Source: Rubrivivax sp. (GTDB taxonomy: Bacteria; Pseudomonadota; Gammaproteobacteria; Burkholderiales; Burkholderiaceae_C). From it: DNA of 64,000 bases. Below the pieces are notes generated by a model. The model did not search any database and was not told the DNA's origin. It worked only from the letters and a program-made list of their open reading frames with translations. Shown here piece by piece: positions 45,221-53,061 of this stretch. The position numbers and the translations under genes were made by a program. The number at the start of each line of letters is the position of its first letter. Within the stretch, counting starts at the first letter, position 1. The stretch is from assembly GCA_022842595.1 (NCBI GenBank), contig JALHPF010000001.1, positions 248,001-312,000 of the forward strand. The letters are read 5' to 3'.

Positions 45221-47155
45221 ATGACCACACCCCCGCCCCCCGGGCTGCGCGTGCTGGCCGTCATCGCCCCGATGACGCAGCTCAACACGCCCTACCCGTC
45301 AACCGCCTATCTCACCGGATTCCTGCGTTCACGCGGCATCGCCGCGCAGCAGGTCGACCTGGCCCTGGCCCTGGTGCTGGCACTGTTCTCGGCCCCGGGA
45401 CTGCACGCGCTGCGCGCCGCTGTTCAGTCCGTGCCGGCCGCGCGGCGCGGGCCCAGCCTGCAGGCCTTCGACGCCCAGTTCGACCGCTACCTGGCGACGT
45501 TGCCGCCCACGCTGGCCTTCCTGCAGGGCCGTGACGCGACCCTGGCCTACCGCATCGCGCCGCGCGGCTTCCTGCCCGAAGGCCCGCGTTTTGCGCAGCT
45601 GGACGCCCATGTCACGGCCGAAGGTGAACCCGAGGGCGACCCGCTGGCCTGGGCCTTCGGTTCACTCGGCCAGCAGGACCGCGCCCGCCACATCGCCACG
45701 CTCTTCCTGAACGACCTGGCCGACGTGGTGCGCCAGGCCGTGGACGAGCGCTTCGAGTTCGTGCGCTACGGCGAACGCCTGGCGATGAGCCAGCCCAGCT
45801 TCGACCCGCTGGCCGCCGCCCTGGCCGCGCCACCGAACCTGGTCGACACGACACTGCAGCGGCTGGCGCTGGACGCGGTGGCCACGCACCAGCCCGACGT
45901 GCTGCTGATCTCGGTGCCCTTCCCGGGCGCGGTGTTTGGCGCCTTCCGCATCGCCCAGGCGGTGAAGGCGGCGCACCCGCATATCCGCACGGTGCTCGGC
46001 GGCGGCTACGTCAACACCGAACTGCGGGAACTGAAGGAGCCGCGCGTCTTCGACTACTTCGACGCGCTGACGCTCGACGCCGGCGAACGGCCGCTGCTGG
46101 CGCTGCTGGAACACTTCGCGGGCAAACGATCGGCCAGCCGCCTGGTGCGGACGTTCGTGCGCCAGGAAGGTGCCGTGCGCTACATCGACATCGGCGAGGC
46201 CGACATCCCGTTCGAGGATGTGGGCACGCCCACCTGGGACGGCCTGCCGCTGGGCCAGTACCTGTCGCTGCTGGACATGCTCAACCCGATGCATCGCCTC
46301 TGGAGCGACGGCCGCTGGAACAAGCTGACGGTGGCCCATGGCTGCTACTGGAAGAAGTGCAGCTTCTGCGACGTCAGCCTGGACTACATCTCGCGCTTCG
46401 ACGCCGCCAGCGCCGAGACCCTGGCCGACCGCATCGAGGCCATCGTGAAGGAAACCGGGCAGACGGGCTTTCACTTCGTCGACGAGGCGGCGCCGCCGAA
46501 ATCCCTGAAGGCGCTCGCCGCCGAGATCCAGAAGCGTCATCTGCAAATCAGCTGGTGGGGCAACATCCGTTTCGAGAAGACCTTCACGCCGGATCTCTGC
46601 CAGCAGCTCGCCGACAGCGGCTGCATCGCCATTTCAGGCGGGCTGGAAGTGGCTTCGGACCGGCTGCTGAAGCTGATGAAGAAGGGGGTGTCGGTCGACC
46701 AGGTGGCGCGCGTCACCAAGGGCTTCAGCGACGCCGGCATCCTGGTCCATGCCTACCTGATGTACGGCTTCCCGACCCAGACGGTGCAGGACACCGTCGA
46801 CGCGCTGGAATTCGTTCGCCAGCTGTTCGAGGCCGGCTGCATCCAGAGCGGCTACTTCCACCGTTTCACCTGCACCGTGCATTCGCCGGTGGGCAAGGCG
46901 CCGCAAGACTACGGCGTGACGCTGGTGCCGCCCCCCGAGGGCGGCTTCGCGAAGAACGACATCGGCTTTGTCGACCCCACCGGCACCGACCACGACGCGC
47001 TGGGGCTGGGGCTGAAGAAGGCGCTCTACAACTACATGCACGGCATCGGCATCGAAGAAGACGTGCGCAGCTGGTTCCCGATGCGCGTGCCGCGGCCCAC
47101 CGTGGCTCGGCAGCGCATCGCGCGCGCGCTGGCGGCGGGCGTGGCCGCCGGCTGA
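45221..47155 (+). CDS. B12-binding-type radical SAM protein
   Basis: A 644-residue radical SAM enzyme. The N-terminal half (about 1-330) contains a Rossmann-like region of the B12-binding type (PDVLLISVPFPGAVFGAFRIA, then TVLGGGYVNTELREL). The radical SAM domain (about 365-590) has the cluster motif CYWKKCSFC with Cys 375, 380 and 383, a CX4CX2C spacing rather than the canonical CX3CX2C. It is followed by HFVDEAAPPKSL, SWWGNIRFEKTF and SGGLEVASDRLL, typical of the SAM barrel. Related proteins include methyltransferases and cyclases, but the product is unknown. The Dx(H)xG cobalamin loop is not obvious, so true B12 binding is uncertain. No biosynthetic neighbours are present. Confidence 0.87.
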   Translation: MTTPPPPGLRVLAVIAPMTQLNTPYPSTAYLTGFLRSRGIAAQQVDLALALVLALFSAPGLHALRAAVQSVPAARRGPSLQAFDAQFDRYLATLPPTLAFLQGRDATLAYRIAPRGFLPEGPRFAQLDAHVTAEGEPEGDPLAWAFGSLGQQDRARHIATLFLNDLADVVRQAVDERFEFVRYGERLAMSQPSFDPLAAALAAPPNLVDTTLQRLALDAVATHQPDVLLISVPFPGAVFGAFRIAQAVKAAHPHIRTVLGGGYVNTELRELKEPRVFDYFDALTLDAGERPLLALLEHFAGKRSASRLVRTFVRQEGAVRYIDIGEADIPFEDVGTPTWDGLPLGQYLSLLDMLNPMHRLWSDGRWNKLTVAHGCYWKKCSFCDVSLDYISRFDAASAETLADRIEAIVKETGQTGFHFVDEAAPPKSLKALAAEIQKRHLQISWWGNIRFEKTFTPDLCQQLADSGCIAISGGLEVASDRLLKLMKKGVSVDQVARVTKGFSDAGILVHAYLMYGFPTQTVQDTVDALEFVRQLFEAGCIQSGYFHRFTCTVHSPVGKAPQDYGVTLVPPPEGGFAKNDIGFVDPTGTDHDALGLGLKKALYNYMHGIGIEEDVRSWFPMRVPRPTVARQRIARALAAGVAAG

Positions 47156-47159
47156 GCCT

Positions 47160-47402
47160 TCAGCGACCTGCCGTGCTGGCCGCCAGCGGGGCGACGATGA
47201 CGCTGGCGGTGCCGCCGACGCAATCGGTCGTCTGGCCGGGCTGGCAGACGGGCTTGTCGGCGCGCGGCGGCGGCTTGAAGTCGGCCGCACCGGGGCGGCC
47301 CATGACATGGCTCAGGATCAGCCAGGCGGTGAACAGGGCCAGCGCCAGCACGAGCAGCCGGCGACGCCAGGGTGGGGCAGGAAACTTCTCGACTTCGAAC
47401 AT
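47160..47402 (-). CDS. Small single-pass membrane protein (80 aa)
   Basis: Function unknown. A basic N-terminus (MFEVEKFPAPPWRRR) leads to one membrane segment (LLVLALALFTAWLILSHVMG, about 16-35). A probably periplasmic tail follows, with PVCQPGQTTDCVGG containing two Cys nine residues apart that could form a disulfide. It lies 16 bp after the dehydratase gene on the same strand and ends four bases from the radical SAM stop. No strong ribosome-binding site is seen, but coupling to the upstream gene could supply initiation. The membrane and Cys pattern argues for a real gene. Confidence 0.6.
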   Translation of the reverse strand: MFEVEKFPAPPWRRRLLVLALALFTAWLILSHVMGRPGAADFKPPPRADKPVCQPGQTTDCVGGTASVIVAPLAASTAGR

Positions 47403-47418
47403 GCCGTGATTCTGCGGC

Positions 47419-48393
47419 TCAAAGCCCGGCCAGGCTGGCCGGGTCCAGATTGGCGCCGCAGATCACCAGGGCCACACGCTCGTCGGCCGCCGGCCGCACG
47501 GCACCGCTGCACAGTGCCGCCAGCGGCAGCGCCGCCGCCGGCTCCACGGCCAGCCGCAGCTCGCGCCACAGCAGCACCTGCGCCTGGCGGATGGCCTCGT
47601 CGGACAGCAGGTGTGAAGCCGCGATCAAGCCGTTCAGCGACCAGGCGACATCGCCGATACGGCGCGCACCCAGGGCGTCGGCAGCGATGCCGCCCACCGC
47701 CACGTCCACCGGCCGGCCAGCGGCGCGCGCCGCATGCAGCGTGGGCGCCAATGCCGGTTCCAGCGCCTCGACGCGGCAGCGGCCGGCGCACCAGGCCGCG
47801 ATGCCGCCCACCAGCCCGCCACCCCCCACGCTGACGAGCACCCGGTCAGGCAGGCCGGCATCGGCCTCCATCTCCAGCGCCAGGGTGCCGGCGCCAGCCA
47901 CCACGTCGACCTGGTCGTAGGCATGCATCCACAGCGCGCCGCTGGCCTGCTGGCGGGCGCGGCTGGCGAGCAATGCATCGGCATAGCTGTCGCCCTGGGC
48001 GAAGACCCGGGCACCCAGGGCCTGCAGCCGCGCGCGCTTGGCTGCCGGCACGCTGGCCGGCACGAAGACCTCGCAGGCCAGCCCCAGCGCCGCCGCGGCG
48101 TCGGCCACGGCGATGCCGGCATTGCCACCCGAAGCCACCACAACGCCGGCAGCGGGCAAAGCGCCCGCCTGCTGGCGCTGCAGCATGCGGTTGAACATGC
48201 CACGCGCCTTGAAGCTGCCACTGCGCTGCAGATGTTCCAGCTTCAACCAGAGTTCGGCCACCGGCAGGCCGAGCGCCGCGCCGGGCAGGCGCAGCAGCGG
48301 CGTGTGGCGAACATGAGGCCGGATGCGCCGAGCCGCGGCTTCGATGTCGGCGCGGCTGAGGGGTTCGGCAAGAGGACTGTCCATGCCTGCCAT
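47419..48393 (-). CDS. PLP-dependent threonine/serine dehydratase-like enzyme
   Basis: A 324-residue fold-type II PLP enzyme. The Schiff-base lysine is Lys 62 in RSGSFKARGMFNRM, the substrate/phosphate loop is VASGGNAGIAVA near 88-99, and the phosphate-binding glycine loop is VSVGGGGLVGGI near 190-201. The size matches catabolic threonine dehydratase or serine/threonine racemase-dehydratases without an ACT domain. It probably deaminates threonine or serine to the 2-oxo acid. The start may be ATG 48393 or ATG 48384 (MDSPLAEPL); neither has a strong ribosome-binding site. The frame runs much further upstream through the inverted-repeat region, but those codons are repeat-derived and not coding. 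Confidence 0.88.
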   Translation of the reverse strand: MAGMDSPLAEPLSRADIEAAARRIRPHVRHTPLLRLPGAALGLPVAELWLKLEHLQRSGSFKARGMFNRMLQRQQAGALPAAGVVVASGGNAGIAVADAAAALGLACEVFVPASVPAAKRARLQALGARVFAQGDSYADALLASRARQQASGALWMHAYDQVDVVAGAGTLALEMEADAGLPDRVLVSVGGGGLVGGIAAWCAGRCRVEALEPALAPTLHAARAAGRPVDVAVGGIAADALGARRIGDVAWSLNGLIAASHLLSDEAIRQAQVLLWRELRLAVEPAAALPLAALCSGAVRPAADERVALVICGANLDPASLAGL

Positions 48394-48471
48394 GCTAGTA
48401 CGCCGGGCTTCATGTCCCGGGCGCTTGCCGCGGCCAGGACAAGGCGGCTTTACGGTAGACCGAGGGCGCGC

Positions 48472-48972
48472 TTGCGGCAGGTTGCGGTCGTTCGCTTTCG
48501 TGCTTGTTCGTGTGCCTGCTTGGTCCTTCTGCAAAGGCGGGCCGGGGCTGGCTGTGGCGCTTATCCTCAGCGGCCTTCGCTGGCGCTCCGGCTCCCCTGC
48601 GGTGCTCGGTCCCGCGGCCCCGCCGCCGAACTCGCTGCGTTCGCTGCGCTCACTCCGCTCAAACACCTGCGGCGAGTCAGAGGTTGATCCGCGCTTCGCG
48701 CGGGGGCCGCGGGCCCTGTGCTCCTCGGCGCCTCCCATGCGCGCCACAGCCAGCCCCAGCCCGCCTTTGCAAACACCGTGTTTGGCGCTCTTCCGTCGCG
48801 CGCCGACACGTTGTCTGGGCTGGGTGAGTCGGGTGGCCCCTGGAGCGAAGTAAAGGAGGAGCCGCCGGCCCGCCAGGGCCGGCGGCGGGGGACATGAGCG
48901 GAAGGGGCCACCCGGCTCGCCCAGCCCAAGGGACCGAGCAGGCAAGAAGCGAACGTCCGCAACCTGCCGCAA
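48472..48972. repeat. Nested inverted-repeat region (non-coding)
   Basis: The 892-bp gap 48394-49285 holds a set of nested inverted repeats. The outer arms are 48472-48498 and 48946-48972 (25 of 27 match), continued by 48513-48526 with 48931-48944 (13 of 14). Inside are two separate stem-loops. One pairs 48531-48560 with 48741-48770 (29 of 30) and contains 48611-48621 with 48703-48713 (11 of 11). The other pairs 48817-48841 with 48903-48927 (23 of 25) and encloses 48861-48870 with 48877-48886 (10 of 10). The whole could fold as a branched structure. It may be a dispersed genomic repeat; long frames through it are rich in Arg, Ser and Glu and look spurious. Confidence 0.8.
48861..48886. repeat. 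Perfect 10-bp hairpin inside the inverted-repeat region
   Basis: GCCGCCGGCC (48861-48870) and GGCCGGCGGC (48877-48886) form a perfect stem with a six-base loop CGCCAG. It lies at the centre of the second inner stem-loop. Confidence 0.8.
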
Positions 48973-49099
48973 CGAGACGCCCACCCACGCTCGCTGTCAT
49001 GTGAATCAAATGGACCTCGCACCAGGCTGCCAGCAGTCGAACAAGCCCGTCCTCACCCCGCTTTTCCGACTTTGGCAAACGCAATTTTTCGTAAAGCGC

Positions 49100-49126
49100 T
49101 AAAGCTTTGCGACAGCAAGACGAAAA
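49100..49126 (+). promoter_or_regulatory. Candidate FliA (sigma-28) promoter of the first flagellin gene
   Basis: TAAAGCTT (49100-49107) matches the sigma-28 -35 consensus TAAAGTTT at seven of eight positions. It is followed after 11 bases by GACGAAAA (49119-49126), six of eight matches to GCCGATAA. The predicted leader to the ATG at 49286 is about 150 bases. The surrounding sequence is less GC-rich than the genes. Confidence 0.55.
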
Positions 49127-49285
49127 AGGCTTCAACGTGCTTCGCGACACATTCCCCGAGAAGCACGGGGTCCGGACCATCACTGCTGCCAGGACTGACG
49201 CCGAAGACGGAAACGACGGCGCAGCCAGCAGCCCCAGGAGGCCCGGGCGAACAGCCTGTGGTCACCAACTGAACGGAGAACTCTC

Positions 49286-50155
49286 ATGCCCCAAACCATC
49301 AACACCAACCTGGTCTCGCTGAACGCCCAGCGCAACCTCAGCAGCAGCCAGAGCGCTCTGTCCACCTCGATGCAGCGCCTGTCCTCGGGCCTGCGTGTCA
49401 ACAGCGCCAAGGACGACGCGGCCGGCCTGGCCATCGCCGAGCGCATGTCGGCCCAGGCACGCGGCATGAACGTCGCCATGCGCAACGCCAACGACGCCAT
49501 CTCGCTGTCGCAGACGGCTGAAGGCGCACTCGGCAAGGTCGGCGACATCTTCCAGCGCATGCGGGAACTGGCCGTGCAGTCGAGCAACGGCACCAACAGC
49601 ACCGACGACCGCACCAGCCTGAACGAGGAATTCGTGCAGCTGGCCCAGGAAGCCACGCGTACCCTCGGTGGCACGCAGTTCAACGGCCAGAACATCCTGG
49701 CCCAGGCCACGGACTATGAATTCCAGATCGGCGCCAACAACGACGCCGCCCTGGACCGCATCAGCGTCACCGGCTTCGACTGGACCGCCGAAGCCGACAT
49801 CACCGCGCTGACGGGTGCTGCCGTGCTGACCGGCGCGGCCACGCCCACGCTGCAGATCGACGGCGCCGACGGCACCGCTGCGCAGGCTGCCATCGCTGCC
49901 ATCGACACCGCACTGGACGCCGTGAACAGCCAGCGCGCCACCTTCGGCGCGGTGCAGAACCGTTTCGACAACGTGGTGTCCAACCTGATGGTGGCCAGCG
50001 AGAACCAGAGCGCCGCCCGCAGCCGCATCATGGACGCCGACTACGCCGCTGAAACCGCGAACCTGTCGCGCGCCAGCATCCTGCAGCAGGCCGGCAACGC
50101 GATGGTCGCGCAGGCCAACCAGCTGCCCCAGCAGGTGCTGGCACTGCTGCGCTGA
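49286..50155 (+). CDS. fliC: Flagellin, copy 1
   Basis: Filament subunit, secreted through the flagellar type III apparatus. At 289 residues it is a short flagellin. The conserved N-terminal D0/D1 (about 1-140: INTNLVSLNAQRNL, MQRLSSGLRVNSAKDDAAGL) joins directly to the C-terminal D1/D0 (about 205-289: QRATFGAVQNRFD, ending AMVAQANQLPQQVLALL). Only about 60 variable residues lie between, so the outer D2/D3 domains are missing. GGAGA precedes the ATG. A FliA-type promoter lies upstream and a strong intrinsic terminator downstream, so it is probably transcribed alone. A second, closely related flagellin follows. Confidence 0.97.
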   Translation: MPQTINTNLVSLNAQRNLSSSQSALSTSMQRLSSGLRVNSAKDDAAGLAIAERMSAQARGMNVAMRNANDAISLSQTAEGALGKVGDIFQRMRELAVQSSNGTNSTDDRTSLNEEFVQLAQEATRTLGGTQFNGQNILAQATDYEFQIGANNDAALDRISVTGFDWTAEADITALTGAAVLTGAATPTLQIDGADGTAAQAAIAAIDTALDAVNSQRATFGAVQNRFDNVVSNLMVASENQSAARSRIMDADYAAETANLSRASILQQAGNAMVAQANQLPQQVLALLR

Positions 50156-50219
50156 CAGCGCGCGCGGCGACGCGCAAGCACTGAAGTCGGGCGCGGCAAC
50201 GAGCAATTCGCGTCCATCC

Positions 50220-50249
50220 AAAGGCCTGCCGGCAACGGCAGGCCTTTTT
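50220..50249 (+). terminator. Rho-independent terminator after flagellin 1
   Basis: AAAGGCCTGCCG (50220-50231) pairs perfectly with CGGCAGGCCTTT (50236-50247) across the loop GCAA, followed by a T-run (50245-50249). The 12-bp stem and tetraloop make this the clearest terminator in the window. Between it and the second flagellin start at 50429 I see no convincing promoter; the best FliA-like -10 is GCCGTAAT at 50323-50330, without a good -35. Confidence 0.9.
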
Positions 50250-50428
50250 CCGTCTGGGCGCGCCGCAGCGCGATCTGGCCGGCTTTGGCGCCGCTTTTCA
50301 CGGGAATGTCCAGGCGGTCGCGGCCGTAATCTCCTTATCAGCGTTTCGGTACCCAGTCGGTTCGAACCGCGTCAGGAACCGACCGTCGTCCCAGCTGGGA
50401 CACCGCCCCAAGGACTAGGAGATTCGCC

Positions 50429-51304
50429 GTGCCCCAGACCATCAACACGAACCTGGTTTCGCTCAATGCCCAGCGCAACCTGAGCACCAGCCAGAGCTCG
50501 CTGTCGACCGCGATGCAGCGCCTGTCCTCCGGCCTGCGCGTGAACAGCGCCAAGGACGACGCCGCCGGCCTGGCCATCGCCGAACGCATGAACACCCAGG
50601 CACGTGGCATGAACGTGGCCATGCGCAACGCCAACGACGGCATCTCGATGGCCCAGGTGGGCGAAGGTGCGCTCGGCAAGGTCGGCGACATCTTCCAGCG
50701 CATGCGGGAACTGGCCGTGCAGGCCAGCAACGGCACCAACAGCACCGAAGACCGCACCAGCCTGAACGAGGAATACGTGCAGCTCGCCCAGGAAGCCACG
50801 CGCACCCTGGGTGGCACGCAGTTCAACGGCGCCAATATCCTGGCCTCGACCACGGCCTACGAATTCCAGATCGGCGCCAACAACGACGCTGCGCTCGACC
50901 GCATCACCGTCGACCCGTTCGACTGGACCGCCGAAGCCGACATCACCGGCCTGCTGGGTGCAGCTGTGCTCACCGGCGCCGGCGGCGTGCCGCCGCAGGA
51001 GATCGCGGGCACCGACGGCGTCAACGCGCAGACCGCGCTGGGCCTGATCGACAGCGCCATCGACGCCGTCAACAGCCAGCGCGCCACCTTCGGCGCCGTG
51101 CAGAACCGTTTCGACAACGTCATCGCCAACCTGATGGTGGCCAGCGAAAACCAGAGCGCCGCCCGCAGCCGCATCATGGACGCCGACTACGCCGCCGAAA
51201 CCGCCAACCTGTCGCGGGCGCAGATCCTGCAGCAGGCCGGCAACGCGATGGTGGCGCAGGCCAACCAGCTGCCCCAGCAGGTGTTGTCGCTGCTGCAGCG
51301 CTGA
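50429..51304 (+). CDS. fliC: Flagellin, copy 2
   Basis: A second short flagellin of 291 residues, nearly identical to copy 1 in the D0/D1 ends. It differs mainly in the central segment (about 140-205, with GAGGVPPQEIAGTDGVNAQ) and a few positions such as MNTQ for MSAQ. It starts with GTG at 50429, preceded by TAGGAG, while copy 1 starts with ATG. No clear FliA promoter was found upstream, so it may be expressed at a different level or from a divergent promoter. An imperfect copy of its last codons lies 60 bp downstream. Copies with different ends often build different filament regions, but that is not known here. Confidence 0.96.
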   Translation: MPQTINTNLVSLNAQRNLSTSQSSLSTAMQRLSSGLRVNSAKDDAAGLAIAERMNTQARGMNVAMRNANDGISMAQVGEGALGKVGDIFQRMRELAVQASNGTNSTEDRTSLNEEYVQLAQEATRTLGGTQFNGANILASTTAYEFQIGANNDAALDRITVDPFDWTAEADITGLLGAAVLTGAGGVPPQEIAGTDGVNAQTALGLIDSAIDAVNSQRATFGAVQNRFDNVIANLMVASENQSAARSRIMDADYAAETANLSRAQILQQAGNAMVAQANQLPQQVLSLLQR

Positions 51305-51364
51305 TGGCGGCTCAGGCGCCTGCTGTCTGCTGCTGACCAGGTGCTGTCGCAGCTGCAGCGCTGA
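51278..51364 (+). repeat. 60-bp-spaced duplication of the flagellin 2 gene end
   Basis: The last 27 bases of flagellin 2 through its stop (51278-51304, CAGGTGTTGTCGCTG... CTGA) recur at 51338-51364 with 25 of 27 identical, including the TGA. It looks like a remnant of a local duplication or slippage at the flagellin 3' end. Confidence 0.75.
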
Positions 51365-51396
51365 CGAGCTGACACAAAGTCCGCACGCCGTCGCCC

Positions 51397-51423
51397 TCAA
51401 GTCCGGGCGGCAGCTGCCGAAAC
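51397..51423 (+). promoter_or_regulatory. Candidate FliA (sigma-28) promoter of fliD
   Basis: TCAAGT (51397-51402) and GCCGAAAC (51416-51423) are spaced as TCAA-N15-GCCGAAAC, close to the flagellar consensus. The expected transcript start (about 51430) falls in the left arm of the flagellin 2 terminator. The leader to the fliD ATG would be about 75 bases. Confidence 0.6.
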
Positions 51424-51466
51424 AGGGTCCATCGGGGTGGCTTCCAGCCATCCCAAGGACCCTTTT
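51424..51466 (+). terminator. Intrinsic terminator after flagellin 2
   Basis: An outer stem GGGTCC (51425-51430) with GGACCC (51457-51462) encloses an inner stem GGGGTGGCT (51434-51442) with AGCCATCCC (51446-51454, one G-U pair) and loop TCC. TTTT follows (51463-51466). Transcripts starting at the overlapping fliD promoter would lack most of the outer left arm. Confidence 0.7.
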
Positions 51467-51504
51467 CCACTTTCGACCTCGGTTCAAAGCCGCAGGAGTA
51501 GATC

Positions 51505-52950
51505 ATGGCCACCATCACATCGCTCGGCATTGGCAGCGGCCTGGACATCAACAGCATGGTCACCCAGCTGGTAGCGCTGGAGCGCCGCCCGCTCGACCAG
51601 ATGCGCAGCGAAGCCACCCGGCTGCAGACGCAGGTGTCTTCGTACGGGCAGCTGAAAAGCCTGTTCAGCACCTTGCAGGACGCCAGCAATGCGATGAACA
51701 ACGCGCCGCTGTGGCAGCGCTCGCTCGCCACCAGCAGCGACGACACGGCCGTCACCGCCATTGGCGGGGCCAACGCCGTGGCCGGCAACTATGCCGTGTC
51801 GGTGCAGAGTCTCGCCAAGAGCCAGACGCTGGTCTCGGCGGGTTCCCTGGGCACGCCCAGCAGCCTGGCCGGCGCCGGCACGCTGACGCTGCAGCTGGGC
51901 AGCTGGGGCGGCGCACCCGCTGCATTCACCGCCAAACCCGCCAGCACCTCGCTCGACATCACCGTCAGCGACACCGATACGCTGGCCGACGTCCGCGACA
52001 AGATCAATGCCGCCGGTGCCGGCGTCACGGCCACGCTGGTGACCGACGCCAATGGCACGCGCATGAGCCTGCGTTCGTCGGACACCGGTGCAAGCAACGG
52101 CTTTCGCATCCAGGCCGCCGACGATGACGGCGCACTCGGCGACGACGCCGGCCTGTCGCGTCTGGCCTACGACCCGCCGAGCGGCACCCTGGGCATGGAA
52201 AGCCGGCAGGCCGCAGCGAATGCACGCGCCACCGTCAACGGTGTGCCCATCGAATCGGCCAGCAATGAAGTCAGCGGCGTCATCGACGGCCTGACGCTGC
52301 GCCTGCGCAAGGAGACCGGTGTCAACGAGGTCTCGATCGACCTGGCCAACGACCGCGCCGGCGTCGACACCGCCATCAAGGCCTTCGTCGAAGCCTACAA
52401 CTCGCTGGCCAAGTTCATCGGCACGCAGACGCGCTACGACGAGGCCAGCCAACGGGCCGGCAACCTGCAGGGCGACGGCGCCGTCACTGCCGTGCAGGCG
52501 CGGCTGCGCGCCGTGCTGAACATGCCCTCGGCCGCCGCCGCGGCCTTCCCTCGCATCTCCGACATCGGCCTGCAGCTGCAGCGCGACGGCACGCTGAAGA
52601 TCGACCAGGCCAAGCTCGACAGCGCCATGGGCAACCTGCCCGAGCTGAAGAAGGCCTTCGGCAACACCGACACCCTGAACCCGGAGAACGAAGGCTTCAC
52701 GCGCCGCTTCGCGACCCTGGCCAGGCAGTTGCTGGACGTCGAAGGCAGCCTCACCACCCGCACCGAAGGGCTGCAGAAGCTGATCTCGAAGAACAGCGAC
52801 AGCCAGGCGCGGCTCGAAGACCGCGTCGAGCGATTCCAGCAGCGCCTGGTCGCCCAGTACACGGCGATGGACGCCAATCTGTCGCGCCTGAACGCACTCG
52901 GCGCCTACGTCACGCAGCAGTTCGCCAGCACCAACAAGAACAACGGCTGA
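51505..52950 (+). CDS. fliD: Flagellar filament cap protein FliD (HAP2)
   Basis: Forms the pentameric cap that folds flagellin at the growing tip. The 481-residue protein starts with SLGIGSGLDINSMVTQLVALERRPL (about 5-30), the conserved D0 entry. The central D2/D3-like region has an alternating beta pattern (about 70-290), including the short flagellin-IN-type segment. The C-terminal helical region (about 380-475, SKNSDSQARLEDRVERFQQRL) completes D0/D1. A typical GGAGTAG ribosome-binding site precedes the ATG. It is 200 bp after flagellin 2 and shares the flagellar regulation suggested by its FliA-type promoter. The chaperone gene for FliD (fliT) is three genes on. Confidence 0.96.
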   Translation: MATITSLGIGSGLDINSMVTQLVALERRPLDQMRSEATRLQTQVSSYGQLKSLFSTLQDASNAMNNAPLWQRSLATSSDDTAVTAIGGANAVAGNYAVSVQSLAKSQTLVSAGSLGTPSSLAGAGTLTLQLGSWGGAPAAFTAKPASTSLDITVSDTDTLADVRDKINAAGAGVTATLVTDANGTRMSLRSSDTGASNGFRIQAADDDGALGDDAGLSRLAYDPPSGTLGMESRQAAANARATVNGVPIESASNEVSGVIDGLTLRLRKETGVNEVSIDLANDRAGVDTAIKAFVEAYNSLAKFIGTQTRYDEASQRAGNLQGDGAVTAVQARLRAVLNMPSAAAAAFPRISDIGLQLQRDGTLKIDQAKLDSAMGNLPELKKAFGNTDTLNPENEGFTRRFATLARQLLDVEGSLTTRTEGLQKLISKNSDSQARLEDRVERFQQRLVAQYTAMDANLSRLNALGAYVTQQFASTNKNNG

Positions 52951-53000
52951 GGCGGACCGCGGGGCTGGAAACAGCAGGGTTTTCCAACGCCGTCCTCCAC

Positions 53001-53028
53001 TCAAGTCGTGGACGAGCCGGGCCGATAA
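53001..53028 (+). promoter_or_regulatory. Candidate FliA (sigma-28) promoter of fliS
   Basis: TCAAGT (53001-53006) is followed by a perfect GCCGATAA (53021-53028), with TCAA and the -10 spaced 16 bases apart. It is 33 bp upstream of the fliS ATG. It is the best -10 match of the five FliA-type sites found. Confidence 0.65.
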
Positions 53029-53061
53029 ACAGGTATCGCAGCCTGACCCACCAGCCCCCCG

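Noticed and set aside
48323..48853. Frame through the inverted-repeat region, and the N-terminal extension of the dehydratase frame
   Set aside because: Arg/Ser/Glu-rich translation of repeat DNA, inconsistent with the start expected for the enzyme.
50323..50330. GCCGTAAT as a FliA -10 for flagellin 2
   Set aside because: Only a poor -35 lies at the correct distance; not called.
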